Source: Sphingomonas sp. ATCC 31555
Lineage (GTDB): Bacteria > Pseudomonadota > Alphaproteobacteria > Sphingomonadales > Sphingomonadaceae
Assembly (NCBI RefSeq): GCF_000282895.1
Contig: NZ_ALBQ01000042.1
Span: 62,001 to 126,000, forward strand
DNA: 64,000 bases
Direction of reading: 5' to 3'
Below the pieces are notes generated by a model, which was not told the DNA's origin, made no database searches, and saw only the letters and a program-made list of their open reading frames with translations. Below are positions 43,249-51,915 of this stretch, piece by piece. A program made the position numbers and the translations under genes. How positions within the stretch are numbered: position 1 is the stretch's first letter; each line of letters starts with the position of its first letter.

Positions 43249-44901
43249 ATGATGGAAAGTGCCAATTTCGCTGGGAAGCGCGTCTTCGTCTACGCGCGGG
43301 TATCGACCACGCGGCAGGAGAAGAACGACCTATCGTTGCCGGATCAGATTGCCACTGCCGAGCGCTGGGTGGAGGATCATGGCGCTCAAACCGTCCGGGT
43401 CTTCTCGGAGGCGGGCAGTGCCACCGATGATCATCGTCGTGCCTTTCGCGAAATGATCGCGCTCGCCCAGTCGGATGAGCGCCCGGTCGACATCATTCTC
43501 GCGCATTCGCTGTCGCGGCTGTTCCGCAATGCGCTCGATTTCATGCAGTATCGCGAGCGGCTCCGCCGCAGGAAAATCCGCATCATCTCGGTGACGCAAA
43601 ACTTCGGCGATGATCCGGCGTCCGACCTCGCCGTGTCGATGCTAGCGATCTTCGACGAATATCAATCTGCCGAAAACGGCAAGCACGTCCGTCGCACCAT
43701 GATCGCCAATGCCGTGAACGGGTTTTGGAATGGCCAGACGCCGCCCATCGGCTTCCGCACCTACAGCGTGCCACAGGCGCGCGGCAAGGACCGCAAGAAG
43801 CTGGAGCACGATCCCGAGACCGTCGACATGGTCCGCTACATCTTCAAATCCTATCGCGAAGGCACACCCAACGGCCCGATCGGCATTACGGGCCTTGCCC
43901 ATCACCTGAACGAGCGCGGCTACCGCATCCGGGGCAAACGGTTCAGCATCGGCACGCTGCACAACATTCTGACCAACACCGCCTATGTCGGCTACGTCAT
44001 CTTCAACCGGCGGGACTCGCGCACCGGTGAGACGCGGCCGGAAAGCGAGTGGGTGCCGATCCCGGTCCCTCCGATCATCGACGAAGACACGTTCTACGCG
44101 GTTCGCCAGCAGATGGCCGATCGTGACCCACGGATGGGCGAGGCTGCCGCGAAGACCAACACAAACCTGCTGACCAGCCGCGCGGTCTGCGGTTGCGGCG
44201 GGGACGGCTGTGGTGCGGGGATGATGACCAGCACCGGCAAGTCCGGTCAGTATCGCTATTACGCCTGTTCGGCGCGGATCAAGCGCGGGCCGGAAGCGTG
44301 CTCGGGACGCCGCGTTTCGATGGAGCAGCTGGACGATCTGGTTGTCGGCGCAGTAACCCGCCATCTCGTCCAGCCGGAACGCCTGACCGCGCTTCTCCAG
44401 ACATGGCTGGACCGTTCGGAAACCGCCGTCGCCGAGCGCGCCGCTGAACTGAAGCGGCTGCGAGGCCGGCTAACCCAGCTTGAGGGCGAGAGCGCCCGCG
44501 TGATCAAGCTGGTCCGGCTCGAGGTACTCAGCCCGGACGATCCGCAGGTCGCCACCGAACTCGGCAACATCCGCGCGCAGAAGGCCAGCACCCAGGCGGA
44601 CATCGCTGTCCTCGAACGGCAGATTGATGCTGGCGATCGGCGAATCACGCCTGCGATCATCGCCAAATTCGGCGATCTGCTCCGCCGCAAGCTCCACGAG
44701 CCAGACGGCAGGACGCGCAAGGAATACATCCACCTGCTCGTCGACCGCGTCGAGGTCGGCGACCGCGAGGTGCGGATCACGGGCCGCAACGCGATGTTGG
44801 AACGCGCCATCATAGCATCCCAGACGCCGGAAGCCGCAGTGCCCAAAGCTGAACAGAAATGGCGCGCCCGGCTGGATTCGAACCAGCGGCCCCAAGCTTA
44901 G
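43249..44901 (+). CDS. Large serine recombinase (integrase) ending inside tRNA-Arg
   Basis: A ~550-residue large serine recombinase. The resolvase domain has VFVYARVSTTRQEK with Ser19 and SLSRLFRN. The recombinase domain spans about 165-270 (ITGLAHHLNERGYRI, GTLHNILTNTAYVGY). A Cys-rich zinc ribbon (VCGCGGDGCGAG, YYACSARI) and a coiled coil (about 385-450) follow. These match enzymes that integrate phages and genomic islands. The start ATGATG is preferred over codons further upstream. The last ~13 residues are encoded by antisense tRNA sequence and the stop lies in the anticodon loop, implying that the attachment site lies in the tRNA 3' half. Confidence 0.85.
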   Translation: MMESANFAGKRVFVYARVSTTRQEKNDLSLPDQIATAERWVEDHGAQTVRVFSEAGSATDDHRRAFREMIALAQSDERPVDIILAHSLSRLFRNALDFMQYRERLRRRKIRIISVTQNFGDDPASDLAVSMLAIFDEYQSAENGKHVRRTMIANAVNGFWNGQTPPIGFRTYSVPQARGKDRKKLEHDPETVDMVRYIFKSYREGTPNGPIGITGLAHHLNERGYRIRGKRFSIGTLHNILTNTAYVGYVIFNRRDSRTGETRPESEWVPIPVPPIIDEDTFYAVRQQMADRDPRMGEAAAKTNTNLLTSRAVCGCGGDGCGAGMMTSTGKSGQYRYYACSARIKRGPEACSGRRVSMEQLDDLVVGAVTRHLVQPERLTALLQTWLDRSETAVAERAAELKRLRGRLTQLEGESARVIKLVRLEVLSPDDPQVATELGNIRAQKASTQADIAVLERQIDAGDRRITPAIIAKFGDLLRRKLHEPDGRTRKEYIHLLVDRVEVGDREVRITGRNAMLERAIIASQTPEAAVPKAEQKWRARLDSNQRPQA

Positions 44902-44936
44902 AAGGCTCGTGCTCTATCCAACTGAGCTACGGGCGC
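44860..44936 (-). tRNA. tRNA-Arg (anticodon TCT)
   Basis: The minus strand folds as a cloverleaf. The acceptor stem is GCGCCCG with CGGGCGC, the D arm GCTC/GAGC, the anticodon loop CTTCTAA with anticodon TCT, and the T arm GCTGG-TTCGAAT-CCAGC. A templated CCA lies at 44862-44860. The recombinase gene overlaps its 3' half from the other strand. TCT reads AGA, a rare codon in high-GC genomes. Confidence 0.92.
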
Positions 44937-44998
44937 GCGCGGAAGTGCCTTTAGGCGCAGATTGCGTAGCAGGCAAACGCCTCGCATAGTGCGGTGCA

Positions 44999-45742
44999 AT
45001 GAACCATCCGCAGCGCCCCGCCCATGTCACCGCCCGCAGCCTTTCCGGCGGGCATTTCCGCTATTTCGACTTCGTGATGGCCGCTTTCGTCGCGATCCTG
45101 CTGCTGTCGAATGTGATCGGCGCAGGCAAGGTGGCGCAGATCTGGTTGCCGGGCGTCGGCTATTGGCCGTTCGGAGCGGGCATTCTGTTCTTCCCCATCT
45201 CCTATGTGATCGGCGACGTGCTGACCGAGGTCTATGGCTATGCCCGCGCGCGGCGCGTCATCTGGGCGGGCACGGCAGCGGTGCTGTTCATGGCGTTCAT
45301 GTCGTGGGTGGTCGTCCAACTGCCGCCGGCACCCGATTGGAAGAACCAGGCCGCCTACGAGGTGATCTTCGGCCAGGTGCCGCGGATCGTGCTTGCCTCG
45401 GTCTGCGCCTTCTGGGCTGGCGAGTTCGTCAACGCCTTCGTGCTTGCCCGGATGAAGCTCTGGACGGGTGGCCGGATGCTCTGGTCACGGACGATCGGCT
45501 CCACTGTGGCGGGGCAGGCGGTGGACAGCCTGATCTTCTACCCGCTCGCCTTCTGGGGCGCCGAAGGCTGGACCAATGCGCTCGTGCTCCAGGTGTTGTT
45601 CACCCAGTGGGTGCTCAAGGTCGGTTGGGAAGTGCTGCTGACGCCGGCGACCTATCTGGTCGTGAACTTCCTCAAGCGCGCCGAAGGCGTCGACGTGTTC
45701 GACGAGGGCACCGACTTCACGCCGTTCGCCACAGGCGTGTGA
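44999..45742 (+). CDS. yhhQ: Queuosine precursor transporter (YhhQ/VUT family)
   Basis: A 247-residue membrane protein with six or seven hydrophobic segments. FDFVMAAFVAILLLSNVIG and GILFFPISYVIGDVLTEVYG are the family signatures; SLIFYPLAFWG and WEVLLTPATYLVVNFLKRAEG lie near the end. The family takes up preQ0/preQ1 for tRNA queuosine. It stands alone 62 bp from the tRNA-Arg gene, marking the return to core DNA. Confidence 0.85.
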   Translation: MNHPQRPAHVTARSLSGGHFRYFDFVMAAFVAILLLSNVIGAGKVAQIWLPGVGYWPFGAGILFFPISYVIGDVLTEVYGYARARRVIWAGTAAVLFMAFMSWVVVQLPPAPDWKNQAAYEVIFGQVPRIVLASVCAFWAGEFVNAFVLARMKLWTGGRMLWSRTIGSTVAGQAVDSLIFYPLAFWGAEGWTNALVLQVLFTQWVLKVGWEVLLTPATYLVVNFLKRAEGVDVFDEGTDFTPFATGV

Positions 45743-45849
45743 CATCGGCCAACCGGCGCTGGCGGCCGCCGTGCCGCGTTGAAACCAAATCTATCTGGCG
45801 TTCGCGGGGAATCCCCGCATGTTCGGGGGAATAGGTTCCAGGGATTCCC

Positions 45850-46629
45850 GTGCTCGCGATCAATCCGCTTTATTCTATCGCCGGGGTGCTTGTCGGGCTG
45901 CTCGTCGGCATGACCGGCGTCGGCGGCGGCTCGCTGATGACGCCGCTTCTCGTGCTCGCCTTCGGTTTTCATCCGGCAACTGCGGTCGGCACCGACCTGC
46001 TCTACGCCTCCGCCACCAAGACGGTGGGGGCGGGGGTGCACGGCCTGCACGGCACGATCGACTGGAAGGTGGTCCGGCGGCTGGCCTATGGCAGCGTGCC
46101 GGCGACCGCGCTGACGCTGCTGCTGCTGTCGAGCGCGCAGGAGCATGCGAAGAACAGCGGCGGGCTGATCACCGTGACGCTGGGGTGCGCGCTGCTCGCC
46201 ACTTCGGTCGCCACCTTCTTTCGCGCGCGGCTTGTCAGCTTCATGGCGCCGAGGTTCGAGCGCCTGGGCGAGGCGCGGATCGGCGCCGTCACCGTGGCGC
46301 TGGGGGCCGTGCTCGGGTTGCTGGTGTCGCTCACCTCGGTGGGCGCGGGGGCGCTGGGGATGACGGCGTTGCTGATGCTCTATCCGCACCAGCCGGTGAA
46401 CAAGCTGGTCGGATCGGACATCGCCCATGCCGTGCCGCTGACGCTTCTCGCCGGAATCGGCCACTGGATGCTGGGTTCGGTGAATGGCGCGCTGCTGGTG
46501 TCGCTGCTCGTCGGTTCGGTCCCCGGCATCATCCTAGGCAGCCTGCTGGCGACGCGCACGTCGGACAAGGTGCTGGTGCCGATCCTGGCCGCAACGCTGG
46601 CGCTGGTCGGACTGAAGATGCTGTTCTGA
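45850..46629 (+). CDS. TSUP-family permease (TauE/SafE-like)
   Basis: A 259-residue polytopic membrane protein. The duplicated signature is present: GLLVGMTGVGGGSLMTPLLV near the start and GLLVSLTSVGAGALGMTALL near residue 155. The family exports or imports sulfite, sulfonates or related organic anions. The start is GTG at 45850; the open frame further upstream is not membrane-like. The substrate cannot be told. Confidence 0.82.
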   Translation: MLAINPLYSIAGVLVGLLVGMTGVGGGSLMTPLLVLAFGFHPATAVGTDLLYASATKTVGAGVHGLHGTIDWKVVRRLAYGSVPATALTLLLLSSAQEHAKNSGGLITVTLGCALLATSVATFFRARLVSFMAPRFERLGEARIGAVTVALGAVLGLLVSLTSVGAGALGMTALLMLYPHQPVNKLVGSDIAHAVPLTLLAGIGHWMLGSVNGALLVSLLVGSVPGIILGSLLATRTSDKVLVPILAATLALVGLKMLF

Positions 46630-46637
46630 GAAAAGCA

Positions 46638-46658
46638 GCCGCGGTCCCCCGCCGCGGC
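46638..46658 (+). terminator. Hairpin after the TSUP permease gene
   Basis: GCCGCGG (46638-46644) pairs with CCGCGGC (46652-46658), 9 bases after the stop. The tail is not T-rich, so it may be a weak terminator. Confidence 0.4.
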
Positions 46659-46676
46659 GCTCTGGTAGAAGGAAAG

Positions 46677-46696
46677 CCGCGGTCACGCGACCGCGG
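46677..46696 (-). terminator. Terminator-like hairpin spanning the purQ stop codon
   Basis: CCGCGGTC and GACCGCGG form an 8-bp stem with a 4-base loop. On the minus strand it is followed by a pyrimidine-rich CTTTCCTTCT. The purQ stop is inside the hairpin. Confidence 0.55.
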
Positions 46697-47348
46697 CGAG
46701 CAGCCCTTCGAACAGCCTGCGGCCGTCGCTGCCACCATGCGCGGCTTCGATCCTGCGCTCCGGGTGCGGCATCATGCCGAGCACGTTGCCAGCGGCGTTC
46801 ATCACGCCCGCGATATTGCGCGCCGAGCCGTTGATGTTCTCACCATAGCGGAACGCCACGCGCCCTTCGCCCTCCAGGCGATCGAGCGTATCGGCGTCGG
46901 CAAAGTAATTGCCGTCATGGTGTGCGACGGGAATCGAGAGTTCCTCGCCCGCCTGATAGGCGCTGGTGAAGATCGACTGGGCGTTCTCCACCTTGAGCGG
47001 CACGTCGCGGCAGACGAAATCGAGGCCGGCGTTGCGCATCAGCGCGCCCGGCAGCAGCCCGGTTTCGGTGAGGACCTGGAAGCCGTTGCAGATGCCGATC
47101 ACTGGCGTGCCCGCATTCGCGGCCTCCACCACTGCCTTGACCACCGGCGAGCGCGCCGCGATGGCGCCACAGCGGAGATAATCGCCATAAGAGAAGCCGC
47201 CGGGCAGGGCGATCAGTCCCAAGCCTTCCGGCAGTTCGCTATCGCCATGCCACACCATGTGCGGCTTGGTGCCGGTCACGCTCTCCAGCGCGACCGCGAT
47301 GTCGCGATCGCAGTTGGAGCCGGGGAAGACGATGACCGCGGTCTTCAC
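46683..47348 (-). CDS. purQ: Phosphoribosylformylglycinamidine synthase subunit PurQ
   Basis: A 221-residue class I glutamine amidotransferase. [12 protein letters not shown] opens the domain, the nucleophile Cys is in [13 protein letters not shown], and the His/Glu pair is in [10 protein letters not shown]. It supplies ammonia for FGAM synthesis in de novo purine synthesis with PurS and PurL. The GTG start overlaps the purS stop (GTGA), giving coupled translation. PurL is not in the window. Confidence 0.95.
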   Translation of the reverse strand: MKTAVIVFPGSNCDRDIAVALESVTGTKPHMVWHGDSELPEGLGLIALPGGFSYGDYLRCGAIAARSPVVKAVVEAANAGTPVIGICNGFQVLTETGLLPGALMRNAGLDFVCRDVPLKVENAQSIFTSAYQAGEELSIPVAHHDGNYFADADTLDRLEGEGRVAFRYGENINGSARNIAGVMNAAGNVLGMMPHPERRIEAAHGGSDGRRLFEGLLAAVA

Positions 47349-47575
47349 AGCTTTTCGACCCGGTAGTTCTCGATCACCGTGTTGGCGAGGAGCTTGCGGC
47401 ACATCTCGTCGATGGCGGCGTCGCCGGTCGAATCGGCAACCTCCAGTTCGAAGATCTTGCCGGCGCGGACATCCTCGACGCCCTCGAAACCGAGGCCGCC
47501 GAGCGCGTTCTGAATGGCCTTGCCCTGCGGATCGAGCACGCCGTTCTTCAAGGTGACGATGATGCGGAGTTTCAT
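47345..47575 (-). CDS. purS: Phosphoribosylformylglycinamidine synthase subunit PurS
   Basis: A 76-residue Pur[21 protein letters not shown] is the typical start, followed by [14 protein letters not shown] and the end [10 protein letters not shown]. PurS dimers bridge PurQ and PurL in the three-subunit enzyme of alphaproteobacteria and Gram-positives. Length is normal. Confidence 0.93.
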   Translation of the reverse strand: MKLRIIVTLKNGVLDPQGKAIQNALGGLGFEGVEDVRAGKIFELEVADSTGDAAIDEMCRKLLANTVIENYRVEKL

Positions 47576-47654
47576 GGGCGCGCCTATGGCGCGGCGGGGG
47601 CAAAGTCGCAATCGGAAATCGCGGGGATCGGGTTCATGATCCTCCCGGAAGCGG

Positions 47655-47699
47655 GGAGGGGGACCGCCACGGGCAAGTCCCTTGTGGCGATCCCCCTCC
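47655..47699. repeat. Long imperfect hairpin between purC and purS
   Basis: Arms at 47655-47670 and 47684-47699 pair 15 of 16 bases around a 13-base loop (arm GGAGGGGGACCGCCAC). It lies in the 180-bp purC-purS gap. It could be a dispersed palindromic element or an intercistronic stem that modulates purS/purQ levels. Confidence 0.7.
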
Positions 47700-47755
47700 A
47701 CACGCGCTTGCGGCGCGGTGCCCTCCTCCCCCATGCCGGGAAGGATCCAAGGCGT

Positions 47756-48535
47756 TTACTTGCCCCGCTTCTTGCGGTGCGTCTCCAGGTCCAGCACGTC
47801 GGACGCGTCGCCTTCCGGGAACAGGCCGAGGCGGCGAGCCACTTCCTGATAGGCCTCCACTTCGCCACCCAGATCCCGGCGGAAGCGATCCTTGTCGAGC
47901 TTCTCGCCGGTGGCGATATCCCAGAGGCGGCAGCCGTCGGGGCTGATCTCGTCGGCCAGGATGATCCGGCCATACTCATTTTCCCAGATGCGGCCGAATT
48001 CGAGCTTGAAGTCCACGAGGCGGATGCCGATCCCGGCGAACAGGCCCGAGAGGAAGTCGTTCACGCGGATGGCCATGTCGGCCATGTCGTGCAGCTCTTC
48101 CTGGCTCGCCCAGCCGAACGCCAGGATATGCTCGTCGGTGACCATCGGGTCGCCGAGCGCATCGTCCTTGTAGTAATATTCGACGATGGTGCGCGGCAGC
48201 GGCGTGCCTTCCTCGATGCCCAGCTTCTTGGCGAGCGAGCCCGCCACGACGTTGCGGACGACGACTTCGATCGGCACGATCTCGACCTGACGGATCAGCT
48301 GCTCGCGCATGTTGAGCCGACGGATGAAATGGGTGGGAATGCCGATGCCGGCGAGCAGCGTGAATACATGCTCGCTGATGCGGTTGTTGAGCACGCCCTT
48401 GCCGTTGATCGTGCCCTTTTTCTGGGCATTGAAGGCCGTCGCATCGTCCTTGAAATACTGGATCAGCGTGCCGGGCTCCGGACCCTCGTAGAGAATCTTA
48501 GCCTTGCCTTCGTAGATTTGCCGGCGGCGTGCCAT
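47756..48535 (-). CDS. purC: SAICAR synthase PurC
   Basis: A 259-residue phosphoribosylaminoimidazole-succinocarboxamide synthase. [20 protein letters not shown] is the N-terminal signature, followed by [29 protein letters not shown] and the catalytic [10 protein letters not shown] with [15 protein letters not shown]. It adds aspartate to CAIR in purine synthesis. It lies upstream of purS on the same strand. Confidence 0.96.
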   Translation of the reverse strand: MARRRQIYEGKAKILYEGPEPGTLIQYFKDDATAFNAQKKGTINGKGVLNNRISEHVFTLLAGIGIPTHFIRRLNMREQLIRQVEIVPIEVVVRNVVAGSLAKKLGIEEGTPLPRTIVEYYYKDDALGDPMVTDEHILAFGWASQEELHDMADMAIRVNDFLSGLFAGIGIRLVDFKLEFGRIWENEYGRIILADEISPDGCRLWDIATGEKLDKDRFRRDLGGEVEAYQEVARRLGLFPEGDASDVLDLETHRKKRGK

Positions 48536-48857
48536 GTCGGCCTAGTCCCTTGGAAATGCGTTGCCCCGGCGGCACGGGATTTCTCCACGCGACATCCGGG
48601 GCTCTGGAAGGTCTGGCCCTATACCGGAAGGGGGGCGGGCACGCAATCCGGGGCGGGGGGCGTTCAGGCCAAGCTCGGGCGGCTACCCGGGCCGGCACCG
48701 CGGACCATGGTTGCAAGGGCATCCAACGTGCTCCGGGCTGAATATGCGTAATCAACAAAGGCCGCACCGGAGCATTAACCAGAAATTTCCGGCATCGATC
48801 CTGTCTTCCATCGAATATCCTAAAATGGAAACGACCGGACTGAATTGGATTTGACAG
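48536..48857. other. Intergenic region between purC and the PhyH-like gene
   Basis: This 322-bp stretch separates divergent genes. The purC-side part is GC-rich with G tracts; the last 120 bases are AT-richer and probably hold the promoter of the dioxygenase gene. I see no clear riboswitch, RNA or coding sequence in it. A PurR-like or purine riboswitch motif was looked for and not found. Confidence 0.4.
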
Positions 48858-49862
48858 ATGGTGACGTTTCGCAAGGCGGCGTGGGTCGGCCTGGACCACA
48901 TGCCAGAAGTAGATGTGTCTTCCTATGTACAGCAGGTCGCAGCGGGGGTCAGACGCGACGGTCAGCTGCGCCGGCTGCGTCACTCCCTCTATGCGAATTA
49001 CGCCCATAATTATATTTGGGGCCTGCGCACCAAATCGAACGACCCGGCTCGCCTTAGCCGGCTCGGACGCGTGGAACGACTGTTGCGCCAGCCGTTCGCC
49101 CGCATCGGTCGCACGCCGCGCGCGGCAGAGTTTCGCGAGCTCGACTTCCATTTTGCCGATAAGATGCTCGATACCGGTCTGGTGGATCGGCTGGCGTCCT
49201 CGCTGTTCGCGCCACAGCGTTTCACCGATCCCTATCTCGACGGCTTCGAGCATATCGGCGCGCCGGAAACGGCCCGGCACCCATTCTTGATGATGCAGAC
49301 CGAGCGTCTATTCGCGGATCCCGCCTTTCTCGAGATCTGCGCGAACCCCGATCTGATCGCATTCTGTCGCGAAGCGCTGGGGCCGAAGGCGGCGTTGAGC
49401 TGGGCCTGGGCCTGGATATCGCAGCCGACGAACGCGGCGTACCAGAACCAGAACTGGCATCGCGACTGCGCGGAGCCGCTCAATTGCCTCCGCATATTCG
49501 TGCCGCTCACCACCATCGAAGGGCGCGAGGACGGTCCCCTGGAACTGATCCCGAAGACGTCGGCTCTCCGCGCCTTTCACGAGGTGCGACGGTTCGGTGA
49601 TGGCGAACTCGAGGCGCTGAAGCAGGCCAATGGCGCCGGCGTCGTCCTGGCGGAGAAGGGCGACGTCTATTTCGTCAATACCTTCGCGCTGCATCGGGGC
49701 ACGCCCCCGCTTCGGCGTCGCGCGATGCTCTCGCTCCTGGTGTCGATCGGCCCGTCGCATCGGACGTCGGCGATCCCAAGGCGCAAGCTGAGCGAGCTGC
49801 CTGAACAGGTCCAGGCAACGGTTCGCAAGAACCGCAGCTTCTTCCGCCGGCTCGTCCTGTAA
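48858..49862 (+). CDS. PhyH-like Fe(II)/2-oxoglutarate dioxygenase
   Basis: A 334-residue protein with the non-haem iron facial triad of the phytanoyl-CoA dioxygenase group. His201 and Asp203 are in NQNWHRDCAEPLNCL and His279 is in FVNTFALHRGTPPLRRRAML, with nearby Arg for 2-oxoglutarate. The N-terminal ~140 residues are helical and unusual. The gene precedes an FkbH-like protein by 13 bp, so the pair should share a transcript. The substrate is unknown; hydroxylation of a lipid, sugar or peptide is possible. Confidence 0.72.
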   Translation: MVTFRKAAWVGLDHMPEVDVSSYVQQVAAGVRRDGQLRRLRHSLYANYAHNYIWGLRTKSNDPARLSRLGRVERLLRQPFARIGRTPRAAEFRELDFHFADKMLDTGLVDRLASSLFAPQRFTDPYLDGFEHIGAPETARHPFLMMQTERLFADPAFLEICANPDLIAFCREALGPKAALSWAWAWISQPTNAAYQNQNWHRDCAEPLNCLRIFVPLTTIEGREDGPLELIPKTSALRAFHEVRRFGDGELEALKQANGAGVVLAEKGDVYFVNTFALHRGTPPLRRRAMLSLLVSIGPSHRTSAIPRRKLSELPEQVQATVRKNRSFFRRLVL

Positions 49863-49875
49863 TCGACGGCACGCG

Positions 49876-51864
49876 ATGGTAAAGCTCGTCATCTGGGACC
49901 TCGACGACACGCTGTGGCGGGGAACCCTGGCAGAAGGCGAAACGGTCACGCCGTTCGCATCGCGCTTCGATCTGGTGCGGCGGTTGAACGACCACGGCGT
50001 CGTTTCGGCGATCTGTTCCAAGAACGACCCGCAAGCCGCCGAGTCGCAGTTGCGCGCCTTCGGCTTGTGGGACGCATTCGTATTTCCTCGTATCGCGTTC
50101 GTGCCCAAGGGACCGGCGGTCGCGGCGATCATCGACGACATGCAACTGCGCCCTTGCGACGTGCTGTTCGTCGACGACAATCGTGCCAATCTGCAGGAAG
50201 TCGGGCATCTTCTGCCGGACGTCCAACTGCTCGATATCACCGCCGCCGATGCGGACGCGACGCTGGAAGCGATCCTCACGCAGCAGAAGCCCTCGCGTAA
50301 CCGCGTCGCCGAGTATCGCATCCTGGAAGCGAAGAAGCGGGACCAGGCCGCGGGCGACCTGTCGAACGAGGCGTTTCTGCACAGCTGCGGGATCGAGGCT
50401 TGTGCTCCGTTCCTGATGGACAATCTCGATTTTCTCGACCGCATCGTGGAGCTGATCAACCGCTCCAACCAGCTCAACTATACGCAGTCACGCGTCGATC
50501 GCGCCGTGCTGGAGGCAGCGGTCATCGATGTAGCCCGGCACGACAGCTGGTCGATCTTCGCGTGGGATCGCTACGGCGACTATGGGCTGGTCGGGTTCGT
50601 GATGGTTGATCGCGCCAGCCAGCGCTTCGAGCATTTCACCTTTTCCTGTCGCGCGATGCATATGGGACTGGAAGCCTATGCGCTGCGCAAGGTGCGGGAG
50701 AAACACCCCTCGATCGATATCTCCCACTGGTCCGATCGCTTCTCGGTGCGCGATCCTGCCTGGGTAACGGATCGTTCCTTCCACGACCCGGACATTCGCG
50801 TACGTCGCTTGGCGTCGCTTCGTGGCCAAGCGGTGCGCGAGCCCCGGGCCCGGATCATGTTCGACTGCCAATCCGGGGGTATCGCCCATTTCAGTCGTCA
50901 TCGAGACGTGCTTGAATTCGACAACAATCCCAGGCTGTTCGGCATGCGCTACGTGCTCGACGGCGAACATGGGCGCCAGCGCTATCCGCAGGCAATCGTG
51001 TTTGGTCCCGGCATCGATTACAGCAATCCGCGCTGGCCGTCGCGCGCGCTGCCCCAGCTCGAAAACGGCATCTACCGTGCGTGTGTCGAGCGGTTCTGCA
51101 GCTTCTTCGCTGCGCGGGGCACGCGTGCGCTGATCTTCCTGTGCCCGGAGAACATGCCAGAGGACAAATATCGTCCGCACATGGCCCATAGCCGTCAACG
51201 GACGATCGCGCTGAACGCGGAATGGCGGCGTGCGGCCGAGTCCTGCAGCTGGATGCACCTGATCGACATCGGCGCGTTCGCGGAAGCGGACATGCTGTCG
51301 GACGTGAGCCATTATCATCCGACGCTGCTGCAGCGCATCGCCGCGCACCTGGACGATTGGCTCGACCGGCTTGCGAACGAAAGTGACGCGCCCGCGCTGG
51401 ACACTCTCGACGATGCCGCGTTCGTGACCGCTGGCCAGGCGGCGCTTGGCGGCAATCAGTTGGTGGTGCTGCCCGACCTGCTCGGCGGGCTGGCGGCACG
51501 CCCTGCGCTCGCATCGTCCGAACTGGGGCAGACCCTGCTGATCCAGGCGCTGGTGGCGATCGTCGGCATCTGCGGCAGCGGCGAAATCTCGATCGCGGCT
51601 CGTGCCATCGGCGCCGGCGGCCGCGATCTTGCCGAACTCGGCGCATCGTTGCTCGAGCAGGCCGTTTCGCCCGAGGGGAACCTTGCGGTTGAGGCACTGG
51701 CGGACGGCACGCTCTTTGCGCTGGCGCTTCTGCTGGGTGCTGCCGGGAAGCAAGATCGTGCGCTCGCGCTCATGACAGCCGCGGAAATGGAGCGCGAAGC
51801 GCCGACCTTCCGGCGCGGATCTCTGGCCGTTCGCGGGCAAATCGCACAGCATGCAGGACCGTGA
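49876..51864 (+). CDS. FkbH-like HAD/acyltransferase protein with C-terminal extension
   Basis: A 662-residue multidomain protein. A HAD-IIIC domain comes first (VIWDLDDTLWRGTLAEGE, CDVLFVDDNRANLQEV). A GNAT-like region follows (SNQLNYTQSRVDRAVLEA, FTFSCRAMHMGLEAYALRKV), the usual FkbH pair. Residues about 310-500 resemble an SGNH-type or related hydrolase (MFDCQSGGIAHFSRH, YHPTLLQRIAAHLDDWLD). The last ~150 residues are Ala-rich and helical. FkbH proteins load glyceryl units in polyketide synthesis; stand-alone members also occur in surface polysaccharide loci. Linked to the PhyH-like gene. Confidence 0.72.
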   Translation: MVKLVIWDLDDTLWRGTLAEGETVTPFASRFDLVRRLNDHGVVSAICSKNDPQAAESQLRAFGLWDAFVFPRIAFVPKGPAVAAIIDDMQLRPCDVLFVDDNRANLQEVGHLLPDVQLLDITAADADATLEAILTQQKPSRNRVAEYRILEAKKRDQAAGDLSNEAFLHSCGIEACAPFLMDNLDFLDRIVELINRSNQLNYTQSRVDRAVLEAAVIDVARHDSWSIFAWDRYGDYGLVGFVMVDRASQRFEHFTFSCRAMHMGLEAYALRKVREKHPSIDISHWSDRFSVRDPAWVTDRSFHDPDIRVRRLASLRGQAVREPRARIMFDCQSGGIAHFSRHRDVLEFDNNPRLFGMRYVLDGEHGRQRYPQAIVFGPGIDYSNPRWPSRALPQLENGIYRACVERFCSFFAARGTRALIFLCPENMPEDKYRPHMAHSRQRTIALNAEWRRAAESCSWMHLIDIGAFAEADMLSDVSHYHPTLLQRIAAHLDDWLDRLANESDAPALDTLDDAAFVTAGQAALGGNQLVVLPDLLGGLAARPALASSELGQTLLIQALVAIVGICGSGEISIAARAIGAGGRDLAELGASLLEQAVSPEGNLAVEALADGTLFALALLLGAAGKQDRALALMTAAEMEREAPTFRRGSLAVRGQIAQHAGP

Positions 51865-51915
51865 TGCCCGCGATCTAGGCGTTTGCATCCGCTGCCGCCC
51901 GCTGGTGCGTCCGGC

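Larger units (their letters stand above)
33430..44936. mobile_element. Putative integrated mobilizable element next to tRNA-Arg
   Basis: Between the Ter island and the core gene yhhQ lies an accessory block with a MobA/MobL relaxase, exonuclease-fold genes, uncharacterised genes and tandem serine recombinases ending in a tRNA gene. This content is that of an integrative mobilizable element. The right edge is the tRNA-Arg gene. The left edge is only inferred (33.2-33.5 kb); no second copy of the tRNA 3' end was found there. No type IV secretion genes are present, so transfer would need a helper. Confidence 0.55.
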
